DNA from: Tetrahymena elliotti 4EA
Lineage: Eukaryota; Ciliophora; Oligohymenophorea; Hymenostomatida; Tetrahymenidae
Assembly (NCBI GenBank): GCA_000231825.2
Contig: JH720298.1
Location: 1,327,145 to 1,391,144 of the forward strand
Direction of reading: 5' to 3'
DNA length: 64,000 nucleotides
In this document: piece after piece, positions 63,691 to 64,000 of the stretch
Numbering within the stretch: the stretch's first letter is position 1
How the letters are laid out: each line of letters starts with the position of its first letter
The notes under the pieces: generated by a model
The model's input: only the letters and a program-made list of their open reading frames with translations
The model's database searches: none
What the model was told of the DNA's origin: nothing
Position numbers and translations under genes: made by a program

Positions 63691-64000
63691 ATAATAAATA
63701 TTTGATATTTAAATTGTTTTTCATTTGGATGCATCATTATTCATTTACATCAGTTCTATTTTCTCAAATTTTAAATAATATTTGATCATATCATCTAAAG
63801 TAACTTCTCTTTTTCTTTAATTTAGAATATTAGTATTATTTTTTTTAATTTTTTTGCAATTATTTCTACATCATTTTTTTTTTCAAAGTAAACATTTATT
63901 TAAAGAATTTAATTAATAATATTTAAAAATAATATAAAATAAAAAATTTACATATAAAAATAATGAATTTTTAAAATTAACATAAATTAAATATATATAT
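63691..64000. other. Intergenic to window edge
   Basis: Very AT-rich 3' flank. No CCCCAA/GGGGTT telomere repeat, so the window end is not a chromosome end. Confidence 0.6.

Noticed and set aside
63900..64000. Right edge checked for telomere or chromosome-end repeats
   Set aside because: Only AT-rich sequence; no CCCCAA/GGGGTT units.

Overview
This is a very AT-rich (roughly 80% by eye), intron-rich stretch of a ciliate nuclear genome, most likely the macronucleus of a Tetrahymena-like oligohymenophorean. Conserved proteins read through many TAA and TAG codons as glutamine and always end at TGA. For example, a Gln conserved in YJU2 is encoded by TAA at 57279-57281. Introns begin with GT and end with AG, are mostly 50-100 bp (a few reach 0.3-1 kb), and interrupt almost every gene. 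Short tetranucleotide repeats (GATA, CATA, AAAG, GAAC, TTGG types) sit in the gaps between genes. I see no bacterial features, rRNA, convincing tRNA, CRISPR array, transposon or telomere repeat.

Sixteen protein-coding genes are supported, about one per 4 kb. From left to right: an EF-hand protein cut by the window edge (+, 1-1154); EPL1, a NuA4-type chromatin subunit (+, 2988-4553); a Lys-rich then Gln/Asn-rich unknown (+, 5190-8469); NAD kinase (-, 10550-12419); exportin-1/CRM1 (-, 14464-20075, 16 exons); a giant coiled-coil protein (+, 22326-29000); an LMBD1-type membrane protein (+, 30637-32903); a second coiled-coil, Asn-rich protein (-, 33641-37798); a Gemin5-like WD40 protein (+, 39201-42538); a segmented coiled-coil protein with a C1q/TNF-like head (-, 43377-47229); GINS subunit SLD5 (-, 48563-49871); the Hsp70-Hsp90 co-chaperone STI1/HOP (-, 50635-53204); a DHHC palmitoyltransferase (+, 55345-56744); splicing factor YJU2/CWC16 (+, 57033-58140); an importin-alpha-like ARM protein (+, 59503-61387); and a protein with a possible small-heat-shock-like C-terminal domain (+, 62071-63690).

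The genes are independent eukaryotic units, not an operon. The set is mostly housekeeping: nuclear transport (exportin-1, importin-alpha-like), chromatin (EPL1), replication (SLD5), RNA processing (YJU2, Gemin5-like), folding (STI1), lipidation (DHHC), NADP supply (NAD kinase) and a putative cobalamin exporter (LMBD1). Exon junctions were chosen so that reading frame, splice dinucleotides and family homology agree. In each multi-exon model the exon lengths sum to a multiple of three.

The points most worth following are: exportin-1 carrying Thr at the leptomycin-B cysteine position; a 46-bp tandem duplication inside the NAD kinase gene that may have created or altered an intron; the repeated 'K-A-N/D ... 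D-V' coiled-coil segments in front of a C1q-like head; and a C-terminal sHSP-like segment joined to a possible degenerate GTPase-like region in the last gene. I found no wholly new multi-gene system.
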